Shown one piece after another: positions 35,160 through 48,388 of a DNA stretch of 64,000 bases. The stretch is from Diaporthe sp. PMI_573 (lineage: Eukaryota > Ascomycota > Sordariomycetes > Diaporthales > Diaporthaceae). The position numbers and the translations under genes were made by a program. Location: positions 1,054,001 through 1,118,000 of the forward strand of contig JAJTUP010000007.1 of the NCBI GenBank assembly GCA_021399435.1. The letters are read 5' to 3'. Position 1 is the stretch's first letter. Each line of letters begins with the position of its first letter. The notes below the pieces were generated by a model. The model ran no database searches. It was not told the DNA's origin and saw only the letters and a list, made by a program, of their open reading frames with translations.

Positions 35160-35682
35160 TGTGAAGGTTGGTGGATCGAATAGGAGTCAGGTAGCAGTAG
35201 GGTGCACTGGAGGTCTTGGTGGGACGCTTGAGAATGGTTTGGACAACTTTGCATTGAATTTGAGTGGGCTTCTGTCAGCCCTCCTCACAGTCCCTCCGAC
35301 ATGACCTCAACCCTGGGCACGCTGCGGTTGGCTCTGGTGCAGGAATGGAGGGGCCGGAAAATTCGGCCCTCAGACCCACCATCTTTGGCTTCAAACAGCC
35401 AGCCAACCCTAACCCTGACAGTAACCAAACTAAATACAGATAAACTACAGAAATCAGGCTATCTAACAAACTAGGTTACATGCTTTTTGGGTAAGAAATA
35501 AGGGGAATGCAGAGGTTCGAAGTTAGGGTCTTAAAACAGCCCAAAAAATCGGCTCACGGCCACCAAACTCATCTGCCAGCGCGCACGCCACTAGCAAAAA
35601 GTCTAGGGTAACTCCTTCCGTGAAGTCTAGGGTAACTCCCTACGTGCAGCGCCCACACCTAAATGAGCGTTTCCGTTTAACA
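35160..35682 (-). repeat. LTR-like ~522-bp repeat, copy C (inserted in copia protease)
   Basis: Exact 5-bp target duplication GTACT at 35155-35159 and 35683-35687. On one side the copia frame ends near YDTGS, a protease active-site motif, and on the other it resumes at VHIVNSRSLF, so the insertion split the protease. A 64-codon ORF (35469-35275) lies inside it. Confidence 0.92.
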
Positions 35683-37618
35683 GTACTATAGAACCAGTAT
35701 CGTATAGTAGGGCAGTAGGCCCTCTAGAAGGCCTAGAAGGCCTAGAAGGCTTAGAAGGCTTAGGGTCTTTTTTGGAGGACCCTTCTGACTATAGGCCCCT
35801 GTAACAGTGCTTACAGGGGCTCTCTGAGGCTATAGACGACAAATTGTCTGAATCAGAAGCCTCATCACCTAGAGAATAGCTCTTATTAGGAGCCAATTCC
35901 TTATTACTATAGGCTAAATAGCCTACAGCACAGATATAGTCCTCTGAATCTTTAGAGGACTCCCCACTAGCAGATTTTGACTTAGTAGATTTTTTCTTGT
36001 TACTAGAGCCGCCGGATCCCTTATTAGGCTTATTTTCTTTATCCTTTTTAGGGTCCTTCTACTGATTTTTAGGCTTTTTAGGGCCTGAAGGAGGTTTATT
36101 ACCCCTTATAGGGGGTTTATTACCCCTTTTAGCAACCTGATAGGATGCTGAAGACAGATTTCTAGTCTCTTCTAGTATATCTGCCATAAGGAACTGTAGA
36201 TTTAGCCTATCTGTAGGCTGGCCTGTAGCTTTTAGCGTACGAATAGTTCCTTTAAGCCACTCTGCCCACTGTAGAAAAGCCCTTTCCAGGGAGCCAAGGT
36301 ACTAATTTATTAGGTTAGTAGGCTCTATTTAGGCTCCTGAGAGCTGTAGCCTAGAAAATAGGCTATTAAATCTAGCGTTAAATTCTGCTAGATTTATGCC
36401 AGAAGTATACCGTAGGGAGTGAAATTCTCTATACAGCGAGTCTCTCTGTAGACCTATAGAGTGGGAATATTGGTTTTTTGGAAGCTTATAGGCTTCTGAA
36501 GGGCCTGAGATCTAAGCAATAGTAGCTTGTAGGCCTGAAGATAGGCTATCTCTCAAAAGCATTAAGAGTATAGCCTGATTGCTATTATTTAGGCTATCTG
36601 CTATAGAAGGGTCTGCCAAAAATTGGCTATACCCTATAGCCCGTAGCATAATAGCTAGTGCTTGCTTCCACTGGTTGAAATTTTTAGGGCCTTTCAGGCA
36701 GTAGGTTTTTAGAAAGGTATATACCTTTTTAGAGATCTCCCTACTAAAATCGGGGCTAAATCCAGTAGATTCTGGCTGCCTTATAGGGCCTGTAGGCCCT
36801 TCTATAGGGCCCGTAGGCCCCATAGAACCCGTAGATTCTACAGTAGGGCCTGTAGGCCCTATATAAGGACTTTTAGAGACCATAGGCTCTGGGGGTGCCG
36901 GCTGGGGTACCTAGGGCGCCGACTGGGGCGCCCTAGCTACTAGAACCGATAGGCTCTAAATAGTAGTAGTTAATTCCCCTAGCGTACCCTAAAGGATATT
37001 GCTAGTAGCTATTTGCTAAGCTAATAGCTCTGATATAGTCTCTATTTGACTATGTAGGTGCGAAATCTGTTGATCTTGTAGGTTTAAACGCTCTAAAAGA
37101 GGCTTAGGCCCCTGGGAATTAGGGGCAGACCCCTCTATAAGGGCCCTGGAAGCTATGTTGGATAGCTGGCTAGTAGGGAAAAACACCTAGAAATAGGTAT
37201 TTAAGGGAAAGCTATCTACTAGAAAGTGTAATATGTAGTCTTCTATAGCATAGTTGTATATTTCTGTAGTGTCTATTCTGTAGAAATTGTAGGCGTGTGA
37301 CCCTCTGACGTGTAGTCTCCAAATGTGAAATGTTTTACTGTAGTAAATGCTAATAATTGTCTTGTAGAAAGTGAGAAATGGTATCTGTAGCGTAATGTGC
37401 GCTGAAGGTTGTGGGTTTGAATTACCCAGAGAGCAGAAAAGTAGCTCTTTTTTATAGTTTTTTCTGGGCTTTGTAGGCCCAAACTAGCGCGTTTGCTGGT
37501 CCGCTAATTAGTGCGAAAGAGCGCTGTAGCGTATAGAAAGGTAGGCTTTTTAGGGCCTAATTTAATGAAGTTTCAGGGACCTTTAGAGCACCGACTGCTA
37601 AGAGCCGGGCTTATAACC
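35683..37618 (-). pseudogene. copia gag region
   Basis: The clearest frame is 36883-36512 (minus). It starts with a collagen-like run containing GPTGP several times, then a gag capsid-type segment (KNFNQWKQALAIMLRAIGYS). Downstream toward 35760 are a Ser/Lys-rich stretch and a C-x2-C remnant of a zinc knuckle, then the protease YDTGS. Stops at several places break it. The upstream part to 37618 should hold the leader and any 5' LTR, which I could not delimit. Confidence 0.7.
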
Positions 37619-38142
37619 TCTGAAGGTTAGTAGATTGAATTGGTTAGGTAGCAGTAGGGTGTACTGGAGGTCTTGGTGGGACGCTTGAGAATGGTTTGGA
37701 TAACTTTACATTGAATTTGAGTGGGCTTCTGTCAGCTCTCCTTATATACCTTCTGATATTGTCTTAACTCTTGGCATGCTGTGGGTGGCCCTGGTGTAGG
37801 AATGGAAAATTCGGCCCTTAGACCTACTTTTTTTAGCCATAAATAACTAGCTAACCTTAACCCTGATAGTAACTAAACTAAATATAGATAAACTTTAGAA
37901 ATTAGGCTATCTAACAAACTATGTTACATACTTTTTGGGTAAGAAATAAGGGAAATACAAAGGTTTGAAGTTAGGGTCTTACAATAGCCCAAAAAATCAA
38001 CTCACGGCCACCAAACTCATCTGCCACCACACACACCACATAGGCACTTAGCCGAAAAAGTGCTAAGTCTAGGGTAACTCCTTACGTAAAGTCTAGGGTA
38101 ACTCCCTATGTGTAGCGCCTATACGAGTGTTTCTGTTTAATA
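37619..38142 (-). repeat. LTR-like ~522-bp repeat, copy D (RIP-mutated)
   Basis: Same length and ends as the other copies, but with many more C-to-T and G-to-A changes (for example the end reads GTTTAATA, not GTTTAACA). Its flanking 5-mers do not match. Confidence 0.85.
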
Positions 38143-39086
38143 ATTTACTATACTAACTGCTGGTATATAGATAATTGACAAGGCTGTAGATTTGGCTGCG
38201 AAAGCTTTGGTTGAGGATGTGGTAGCTTTTATGGTAGATATAGAGGTAGAAGCAATAACTATTGTTTATATAGTAGAGATTATTTCTGTAGAACTTACTC
38301 TTGGAATTAAGGATTTAGTTATAGATATAGCTATAGTAATAATATATGTTAACAGTTTAGAAAGTACTATATTTATTATAAGGAAGGCTACTGGTCTATA
38401 AAGCATTTTTTAGAGGAATAGAGATGTGTTAAAAATAGCTTTATTATATATAGAGCAGTATGGTAAAGATATATTAGACGTAGTATATATAGCGTTTTTG
38501 GCTGATGTTAAAGGCATTGAAATTAAGAATAAGGAGGATGCTTAAAATAATAATAACTTTGCTATAGTATAATATTTTATAAATACTTTTTTATTTATAG
38601 TATATTTCTAGAGGAAGAAATAACTATTAATAAAAATAACTTAGTTCTATTGTTATAATTTCTTCTAAACAGCCGCTATTTTTGACGATAATTTCAAGGC
38701 ATTATGTCAGATATTGGAGCGGCTAAGATATCTATTGCTAGGTATAATTAATTTTTTGCTTTAAAGCATAAAGACTTATCTATATCCCTAGACACTTTAT
38801 TGGTAAAAAAAGCTATAGTCTAGTTTAGAAAAGGTATAGAATTTTTGTTTATTAGAATAGTATATATAAAGATACTACTGGAAATTATTACTTTTTATAT
38901 AATATAGGCAAATATACTATTTTTATTCTATCTAGTAAATATAGACAAATTAGGTATATATCTAGACAATATTATAGATAGACTTATTTAGAAGAAAATA
39001 GATATTACTGTTTCTATTGTTTGCAAATAGGGGCATGCTTAGTTTTTTTTGTCTTAAAAGAAAGTCAGAATATATATTATAGAAGC
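38143..39086. other. AT-rich degenerate sequence
   Basis: A short open frame (38192-38401) is rich in Ile/Val and matches no family I know. The remainder has stops everywhere. Probably the relic of another mobile element. Confidence 0.45.
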
Positions 39087-39674
39087 TAAGTTGTTAAACA
39101 GAAACGCTTGTGTGGGCGCTGCACGTAAGGGGTTACCCTAGACTTCACGTAGGGAGTTACCTTAGACTTGGCACTTTTTCGGCTAAGTGCCTATGTAGCG
39201 TGTGCGCCGGCAGATAAGTTTGGTGGCCGTGAGTCGATTTTTTGGGCTATTGTAAGACCCTAACTTCAAACCTCTGCATTCCCCTTATTTCTTACCCAAA
39301 AAGCATGTAACCTAGTTCATTAGATAGCCTGATTTCTGAAGCTTATCTGTATTTAGTTTGGTTACTGTCAGGGTTAGGGTTGGCTGGTTATTTAAAGCCA
39401 AAGATAGTGGGTCCGAGGGCCAAATTTTCCGGCCTCCCTATCTGCGCACCAGAGCCAACCTGTTATGAACCAACACAATGGCACCCAGGGGACCCGTTTC
39501 GATAACCCTGGCAATCAGAATCAGATGCCACAATACAACCCCGCAGGCACTTAACGGCAAAGTCAGCTGACATGCCAAGACCAGGGTTAGGGTCAGGGAC
39601 CTACCAACCAGGGTAGACCAACGGGACCGCTCGTCGGTCCCATCAACAACAAGGCTGGACCGCAACAATCAATA

Positions 39675-41537
39675 GAGTACGTCACCGTGCACCCGGATAC
39701 ACCCGGCAACCGGATGTGCCCACGATCATGCCCACGAGAATAAAAACAACGATTACACACTCAATTTGTACGCTATAGAGTTATTTTAAATACGAAACTG
39801 ATGCTGAAGTTCGTCCTCACGATAGCTAAGCGTGGTGTAGCTAATTTCTTGAGGATCTGCCACGTGACCGCCCGTTTGTTGCCGTCGTCGTGATAATAGG
39901 TCATCGTCGTCGCCAATAGCCCTCCGCACGTCAGCAAACACTTCATTAGGTGCCCTCTGTATCCGTTGGCGTTTTCGAGGTCTGGTCTCTTCGACGAGGG
40001 TATTCAGACGTTGATTTTCGTCCTTCAGAAGCGCGACTTCCCCTAGAGTAGAGTCTAACTTCTTGCCCGTCTTCGCCACTAAGGCTTGGATGTCTTTTTG
40101 GACCTGATTTGTGCCATCTACAACCCGATTTGCCATCGTAAACAAGTCCGTAGCCTTCTGGGGGTTCTGATGTTTACACCGATAGGTATCTCGAGCCGTG
40201 GTTGTGGTGTTGAGGGCCTTTCTTCGGCTTGAATGTCCTCCTCTACATCATCTGCTATCCGAAGCCGACGATACACCTTCTCTGGGTTAAAAGGGACGAT
40301 CCCAGTACAAGAGAAGCCGCTGGTGATGTTTCTTCGTGAGAATGCCTTATCTGAAGCTTGTTTATAGCAGCGGATCGCCAGCCGTTTGTTGATAGGCGCC
40401 GTCCCGGGCACAAACGAAACACGCCCCGTTTCTTCACGATAAAAAGCCTTCAACGGCGAGAACGGCCCTTTATCGCACGGCTGCGAGAGGTGTGATGTAT
40501 GTGACGGCAAGTAGAGGAGGTATACTCGATTGTACCAAGCCCGTGCCATCACGGAAGTAGACGTATGTGTTGAGGATCCATCAAGTACCAAAAGCCGCCA
40601 GTCACACCTATTTTCTGGTGTTGTTTCGGGTAGAAAGACTTCCGTGAACCATTTGTGGAAGATCTGGGCCGTAGACCACCCATTTCGGCTGTAGATATAC
40701 TTCCAGTCGGGTACCTCGTCTGGAAACCACTGTTTTTGAAGCGATTCTCCCTCGAGGACCATCGTCGGCGTCAGCCGTCGACCATCGCCAGTAATAGCCT
40801 CGAGATAAGTGCTCCAATTGCCCGAAGCAACGTCAGAAAGAAGCGCCGTGGCAGATTCAGACGTCCCTAGTACCCGGTGCCGGCTAACCTCACGGCCAGA
40901 CGTGCCGGTCTCGTCTACATTAACGATGTTGCCGGTCTTGACCCCCTTAGTCGATTGGATGTACTCCAGAGCATGAAAAAAACCGCTGAATATGGTCTTT
41001 CCTACTATATTTAGTTCGCTCAGCGTCGAGAGGTACCCCAACCTTCATCTGGACCCGTGGGTGCCGTGCAATAAAGCGATCAACCCAATGGCGGCCGATG
41101 AGCCCATCACCGCCGGTCTGGCGATGGAGGTCGCTTGCAAACGAAGTGACTTGTGTCTTCGATGGAGGACGGTAGGCAAGCTCTTCAAAGAGGATCCACT
41201 GCACAATTGAAAGCTCTAATCGTGTCGAAAGCTTTTGTTCAGTCTCGTGGGCTTCTTTCCGTGGTTTACTGCCATGGAAGCGGTCATGTAGGGTGCTGTG
41301 GCCGACTGCATAGGTCGTAGCGGCTTCGGCGAATGACGCCAGCCCAGCGTTGATATCGCCAAGGGCAAGTTGTATGCGTTGTTCTTTAGCTTCAGCTGAA
41401 TCCATTGCACTTGATCCGGTGACGAGAAGTCTTCTTTTCGTGGTGTTGTGGTTGATTGAAGTTGGGGGGTCCGCAGGAAGGAGGGGGTGGTTTCACATCC
41501 GGCTTCCGGGTGTATCCGGGTGCACGGTGACGTACTC
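39675..41537 (-). mobile_element. pogo/Fot1-type DNA transposon, 1,863 bp
   Basis: Terminal inverted repeats of about 44 bp with two mismatches start GAGTACGTCACCGTGCACCC. The target site is TA, duplicated at 39673-39674 and 41538-41539; the intact 3' LTR shows the empty site. Base composition is normal and RIP-type stops are absent, so this is a younger arrival than its host element. Confidence 0.95.
39786..41405 (-). pseudogene. pogo/Fot1-type transposase with two frameshifts
   Basis: Start at 41405. The N-terminal helix-turn-helix (psq type, EAATTYAVGHSTLHDRFHG) and a CENP-B-type DNA-binding region are followed by a DDE_1 catalytic domain with its three acidic positions visible: NVDETG, LVLDGSSTH, and QPCDKGPFSPLK. 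The C-terminal tail is a coiled coil (LGEVALLKDENQRLNTLVEE). Frame changes occur at an A7 run (40976-40982) and at a G5 run (40160-40164), giving three overlapping ORFs. Both are homopolymers, so sequencing error and true mutation are both possible. If the shifts are real, the element cannot move by itself. Confidence 0.88.
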
Positions 41538-41857
41538 TAGTCGGTCCAGACGGTCCCAGCCTCGCCCCGCATAAAGAGATAGACATATAAGGACACGCTT
41601 ATTACCAGATAGCTAGATAGTATAGACAGCTCTTCAGCAGTTAATCTAAGTATTTACTCTCGAATAGCTTTTACTAGCTATAATCATTATCAGAACCCCT
41701 ATTACTTAACTAACCGCCTTGTTATATATTCCAAATATAAACCCTTTAATCTTTCAGGTTTAGAGGACTCGGAAACCAGTAATTATCACATTTTAACTGC
41801 TCTTGTTTATACGTTACAACGCGGACTTTGAGCAATATCGCACGTAATATCTTCACA

Positions 41858-44800
41858 ATGTCTAGATTCGGAAATAATTCCCCCTTACGCAACCTTCTGC
41901 AGAAATTAGACAACACTATCAGCAGCGGCGCCGACAGCAACAACAATGCTGGTAATGACAACAACAACGGGATAACTAATAAACAACTCCAGGAATTAGT
42001 TAGCAAGGTTAATCGCCTCCGCACCCTCATGAACGGGCAGGCCAAGCAGAACAAAGAAATAGAAAACCTCAAGAAGGAAGTCACTACCCTCAGGGCTGCC
42101 GCCGCCATTGTCAACACCCCAATTCCAACCAAGGAAAGCATTAAGCTCAATAGCCCGACCCCGTACAATGGAACCCCGGGCCAGTTGCAGCCTTACCTCA
42201 CCTAAGTTAGGGCCTACCAGCGTTTCAACTACATAGATAGTCAGGCAGATAGGAAGCAAATCATACATGCAGCCTCGTTCCTCAAGGGAAGAGCGCTTGC
42301 ATAGTTTAAACTATACCTCACAGACTTTATTAACGCTAAATAATTCGAAAAATGCAAGCAGGAGACTTAGGAGATGTTCAGCAAGTACGAGAACTATAAA
42401 AACGCCTTCTAAGCCCTATTCCAGGACCCCGACAAAGAACAATAGGCCGAAAGGAAACTATTAAAGTTACAACAGAAGGGCCCAGCCTCGGCCTATATAG
42501 CAGAATTTCGGCAAATCTGCGCCCAAATCAACTCCACGTATAAAACTAAGATCTTTATGTTTTACCAGGGACTAAAGGAAGAAGTGAAGGACGAGTTAGC
42601 TAGATACAACAGACCCAACGACTTCCTGCAGTACGTTAAGCTAGCCATCAAACTCGACAACAGGCTCTACAAGAGACACCAGGAGAAACACAGCATCAAC
42701 CCTGGGCCGTTCCAACAAAATAACTAGAGGAACAGGCCTAATACCGGAAAGAAATATAACCACAACTACCCAACCCAATGGGGACAACAGTTAGGCCCTA
42801 TAGAACTTGACGCGGCTTAGAGAAAGCCCCGAGACAAGAAAGACATCAAGTACTATAACTACAACAAGATGGGACACTACGCTAGAGATTGCTGCAGCCT
42901 GAAGAAAAACAAGGACTGGAAGCCGGTATCCAAAGGCTCCAGACAGGCTAACAAAGCCTCCCAATCCAACAAAGTACCCGAAGGCTCCAGACAAGCCAGC
43001 GTGGCCGGCAAAACAAACATAATGCCATCACGCTCAAAGAAACAACAAGCGTTGACCCAGCAATACTGTATCTATAATACAGCTATATACGATTAATGCT
43101 AGGTCTACCTATAGCAGGATTCTAACGATGGGCGAATTTTATTTAAAATTGACGACAATAATATCCCCAAGACAACTAAAGAAGAAATTTATGACAGCCT
43201 GTCCTTCGCATAATGCGATAAGACCGAGTGTGAGAAGCACAAAAAGGACAAGGCTTGATAGCAACCAGTGCCTCCAACTAAGGAACAAAGGGCCGAAGCC
43301 AAACACACATCCCTCAGCTAGACAGCATGCTATGACAACAGCTATACTACTTATTATAGCGATAAAGAAGGCGCTAGATGGTTTCCTAAGAACATTGCAA
43401 GAAAGCAAGAAAGGACACTCGCGGTGGGAAGACGAGAAGAACTCTCGCCACGCAACCCCGGAAAGGAACTAGCAGGAGAAGTCCCTCAGGACCTACTTGC
43501 GCCTCAAGCCCAGCAAGAGGACCCGCAAGCTTACCTAGGACAAGCACCCCTACTAGCCCCCAGAACTAACATTATAGAAATTATAATTTTAAGACAAACT
43601 ATGTGGCAAGTGCTCCGAAAGCCTTACCACAAACGAAGAAAGGCAGGAGATATGGGACAATTGTTCTCCCAATACCGCTTACACTATACTATCTCCTGGG
43701 CTTTATGCATCCACGACAAATATTAACAATATTTCTATGAAAAAGCATGTAATGACTGGTTTTCCTAATGTCACCAGGATAAGGATATCTAATAGACCTT
43801 TGAAAGGAACAAAATACAACTTTAGGTCATCATGTACCAAAACAAAGAAGAAGGAACAGCAACCCTAGAGCTACGGCCGGACATGCCATTGGCTTGCCTC
43901 CGACAACCTCAGTAATAGAAAACCTACATACAAGAAACCTGCAAGGTATATTGGGAACAGAAGTTACAAGACTAGCACCAACTCTAGCAACAAGGACAAA
44001 TCCTCAGCCCCACGAGGCCTACCATACAGGAAGAAAACATTCAGCAGCTTGTAAACAATCTCCAAGAATCACAAGGCATCACACGACAAAACATCAGAAG
44101 CATCAATAAGGTCCTAAGACAGGACAGATAGCCAAAAAACAAGTAGAGCTGTCTACAAACCCTTAGATAGCAGGAGACTATCCAAAGAAGTACTTGTACA
44201 TAACAACAAGCAACCATAACTACCTGACGGTTTAGGTAGAGTTAGGCTTACACAGATACTCAGCGCTTATCGATAGCAGAGCATAGGGGAACTTTATCTC
44301 CCCAGGGACAGTAAACGGGTACTGCCTCCCATGGCACAAGAAAGAGAAACCCTACAGACTTAATGCAGTGGATAAAATAGAAGTAGCTTACAAAAACGGC
44401 ATTATCAACATAGAGACCAATCACCTTTATATCTAGATACACAACTATACAGAGCAACTTTCGTTTAACATTATTAAGACGGCAGAATACCAGTTAATCT
44501 TAGAAATACCCTGGTTAAGAAAGAATAACCCTTAAATCAACTAGATTACTGGCCAGATCTACTAGAACAACCCCGTCCCCCTAGAAGACAAGATAGTCGG
44601 AGAAGTCGAGAATAAATAAAGCTTAGTCCCTGGGGATAGCACAAGGACGTACGCTCAAACAAGCCCAGCGATTACCTCTCAAGGAGAAGAGAAGGACTCA
44701 GTCCCTAGGCAGGTTGAGGAGCAACCACTATACGAGTCAGACAAATAGCCGCAGTAGCAATAGCGACAGGAAAACCATATACAACAAGTTATACTAGCAG

Positions 44801-47800
44801 CACAAGAACACATTAAGAAAATTCAGCAGAAACACCAGGTAGCACACAAAGCCCGACAAACAAAGCAGAGAACAATTACGGTTACCTTAGTAGGGACCTT
44901 GCAACAGGCAAGAAGGAGCCACCAAGATAGTATCAGAAAACAAGTCAAACCTCTACTTAAGAAATTTATGGCTTACCTCTAGAAGGCACAAAAAGCAGAG
45001 AAGGATCCACAAGAATTCATTCCTCAAGAATACCACAAGTACAAGAAGCTATTCTCAGCCACACTTAAAACCAGACTACTTAAATACAGCAAATAGAATC
45101 ACAAAATACCCCTCAAGGAAGAGATAGAGCCGAAGTTCTCAAAGATCTACAGACTTAACAAAATACAACTTAAGGCACTCAGAGAGTACCTTAATAAAAA
45201 TCTTACAAAAGGATACATCAGACTATTAACATTACCAGCAGGTTATCTAATTTTCTTTGTACCAAAAAAGAACAGAAAGCTACAACTTTGCGTAAATTAT
45301 CGTCAGTTAAACAACATTACTATCAAGAACCGCTACCCGCTACCTTTAATCAAGGAACTACGAGACAGATTGCAAAGAGCCCAATAGTTTACGGCCCTAG
45401 ACTTAAAAGGAGCCTACAACCTCATCAGGATAAAAAAGGGCAAAGAATGGAAGACAGCATTCTAAACACGCTATAGATACTTCGAAACATTAGTTATGCC
45501 TTTCGGATTAACCAACATACCAGCAACATTCCAGGCCATGATCAACCACATTCTACAAGAATATCTAGACGTCTTTGTTATCGCGTACCTAGACAACATC
45601 CTCATCTACTCGAAGACACTCGAAAATCACAAGGAACATGTACACAAGGTCCTACAGACACTCCAGAATACAAAACTCCTAGTTAAACCAAAAAAAAGCA
45701 AGTTTTACACTCAGGAAGTCGACTACCTCGGATACACAATTAGACCAGGAGAGATCAGGATACAAGCATCTAAGGTCGAAGCAATTAGGGATTAGCCAAC
45801 ACCAACTAACCTTAAGGAAGTACGAGGCTTCCTAGGGTTCGTCAACTTCTATCGACAGTTTATCAAAGACTACTCTAAAATAACAAAGCCCCTAACAGAC
45901 CTTACCAAAACCATAGAAACATTCTAGTAGAACAATAAAGTGTAAGGGGCCTTCGAAGAAATCAGACAACAGGTTATTTTAAAACCAATCTTGGTTAAAG
46001 CAGACCCAGACAAAGAATACAAAGTTGAGACAGATACCTCGAACTATACATTAGGCAGACAATTGGGACAACAAGACGCCTAAGGCAAACTATACCCTAT
46101 TGTATTCTTCTCAAAGAAACTCAGTAGACCAGAAATCAACTACAGTATACCAGACAAAGAACTTATAGCAATTATCAAAGCATTTAAGGAATGGCAACAC
46201 TACCTTATCGGCGCCAAACACTAAGTACAAGTCTTTACAGATCACAAAAACCTAACAAGCTTTACTACCACAAAAGAACTCAACAAACGCCAAATTAGAT
46301 AGGCAGAGTTCTTATCATAATTTAACATCAGGATTACCTACCGAAAGGGATCAGAAAACAGACAAGCAGACGCTCTCAGTAGATAGTTAGACCATTTGCA
46401 GGAGGTTCCCCCAGAGACCCAAAGTATCTTCTAGGTTACCCCAGAAGGAGACTTACTACAAGAACCTCGACAACTAGCAACAATACTCTGTACAAAACCC
46501 GACCCTAAATGGGAGAACAAACTCAGGACAGCCTACCAAGAACTACCCAACCAAGACAAGAAGGGATTGGTAGAAGACAAAGGCATGCTTTACCAAGGAA
46601 ATAAGCTCTTTGTACCCATAAGAATGTAGTCAGAAGTCATCAGGCATATCTATAAGGCACTAGCGCATAGTTACCAGGGAATTACGGCAACTATCAAACA
46701 AGTACGGCAACACTACAACTTTCCATAAATGAAGGAGGAAGTTTAGAAGGTTATCCAAGATTGCAACATATATTGTAAAAGCAAGACCGCACAGCACAAA
46801 CCCTACAGCCTGCTACAACCTCTACCAATACCTAAAGGACCATGGCAATCTATTAGCCTAGACTTTATCGTCAAGCTACCACCTTTAAAGGAACCCCTTA
46901 TAGAAGTACGCTACAACAGTATCCTAGTAATAGTAGACAGGTTTACCAAATACGCCTACTTCTTGCCTTACAAGGAAGCAAGCAATGCAGACAACCTTAC
47001 ATACACCTTCCTACAGACAATCATTAGCAACCATGGCACACTATAGGAAATAATTTCAGACAGAGAAACAGTATTCACCTCAAACTTCTGGCAATTACTC
47101 ATAAAGTAACTCGGAATAAAATCAAAGCTATCCACAGCTTTCCACCTACAGACAGACGGATAAATCAAGCGACTCAACTAGATTTTGAAACAATACCTTA
47201 GAAGCTACATCAACCACCAACAAGACAATTAAGTACAACTCCTACCAATGGCTCAGTTTACATACAACAGCACAGATACCAGCACAACAAAAGTGTCACC
47301 ATTCTACGCAAACTATATACACAAACCAAAAGCCTACAGGGAACCCATTAGTAGAACAGAAGCCCAGACGGCTACAGAAAAGGCAACCAAGATTTAAAAA
47401 CTTTATAAAGAACTTCAGCAAGAACTGCTCTTTGTGTAAAAACAGATAACAATCTATGCCAACAAGAAAAGGTTAAAGGGACCAACCTTAGAAGAGGGAG
47501 ATAAAGTCTATCTACTCTACAAAAACATCAAGACAAAGCAACCTAGCGACAAATTAGACTACAAGAAAATGGAACCATTTCGCATCACGGAAAAACTCTC
47601 GAAAGTTAACTTCAGACTCTCATTACCTAAAACACACAGGCACACAGTCTTTTACATCTTACTTTTAGAGCCAACACCCGCCAACACACGGCTAGCAACA
47701 TAAGTCGACCTAGAAAACGACAAAAAAGAATGGAAAGTCAAAGAAATCAGAAACCATAGAATCTACAACAACAAAATAGAATACCTGATTAAATAGAAAA

Positions 47801-47880
47801 ACTATAACAACAGCGAGAACATATGGGAACCAATCGAGAACCTTACCAGTTGCAAGCAACTCCTTAAAAAATACCAGGCC
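41858..47880 (+). pseudogene. gag-pol relic of the second chromovirus
   Basis: gag begins at MSRFGNNSPLRNLLQKL (41858) with a coiled coil and runs to a zinc knuckle near 42850-42900 whose first Cys positions read Tyr. RT is clear at 45290-45795 (MPFGLTNIPATFQAMINHIL), but the active site reads YLDN at 45586-45597 instead of YLDD. Integrase lies around 46620-47500 (IISDRETVFTSNFW keeps its Asp). A chromodomain remnant (EYLIK, then NSENIWEPIENL) is near 47780-47850. Many TAG/TAA codons stand where CAG, CAA or TGG would fit, so it is inactive. Confidence 0.88.
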
Positions 47881-47995
47881 AGGAACTCGGCCATAACTAA
47901 AACAAAGACAACTAGGACAAGACCAACCGGCCAGCCACCCAACAATACTAATTAACCTAGAAGATCCATAAGGCCCACAAAGCGGCCAGGCAACT

Positions 47996-48212
47996 AGACC
48001 AGTCAAGCACCTCGACCAGTCTACACATCGACCAGTTAAAGGGCTCGACCAGTTAAAACTACGCGGAATTAAAGAAATCTACTAGTCAAAGGCTTAACTA
48101 GTCGACTACCTCGACTAGTCGACCCTATCGACTAGTCAACCCCTTCGACCAGTCAACCCCTTCGACCAGTCAACCACCCCGACCAGTCAACAAGTCTACC
48201 AGTTAAGCAAGA
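47996..48212. repeat. Minisatellite built on GACCAGTCAAC
   Basis: About a dozen degenerate copies of a 17-18 bp unit, CGACCAGTCAACCCCTT-like, some carrying the palindrome GACTAGTC. It lies between the chromodomain and the antisense ORF. Confidence 0.8.
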
Positions 48213-48388
48213 ATACACAGGCTAACAAAACAAGCCACAAAGATTTAATTTACCAGTCAATCGCTTTACCAGAAAAATATACATCAGGATTTTAATAGGC
48301 TACCGGCAGCCACATTACCACCAACACCCTCAACACCGGGAACGTCTAGAAAAGTTGACCAGTTACCAACATTATTTACCACAGAACT

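Larger units (their letters stand above)
31270..37618 (-). mobile_element. Ty1/copia LTR retrotransposon, coding body
   Basis: The minus strand carries gag, protease, integrase, reverse transcriptase and RNase H in the order typical of copia. Copies B and D of the repeat family bound it and copy C interrupts it at 35160-35682. I could not identify its own LTRs, so the ends are approximate. It is far less mutated than the neighbouring chromovirus: open frames of 568, 323 and 142 codons survive. The sequence is unusually rich in AGGCCT and CCTATAGG strings. Confidence 0.8.
39461..41790 (+). repeat. 5' LTR of the second chromovirus, interrupted by a DNA transposon
   Basis: LTR sequence is at 39461-39674 and 41540-41790. 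It starts TGTTATGAACCAACAC and ends AATTATCACA. The insert at 39675-41537 plus its duplicated TA account for the extra length, leaving 465 bp, the same as the 3' LTR. Confidence 0.92.
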
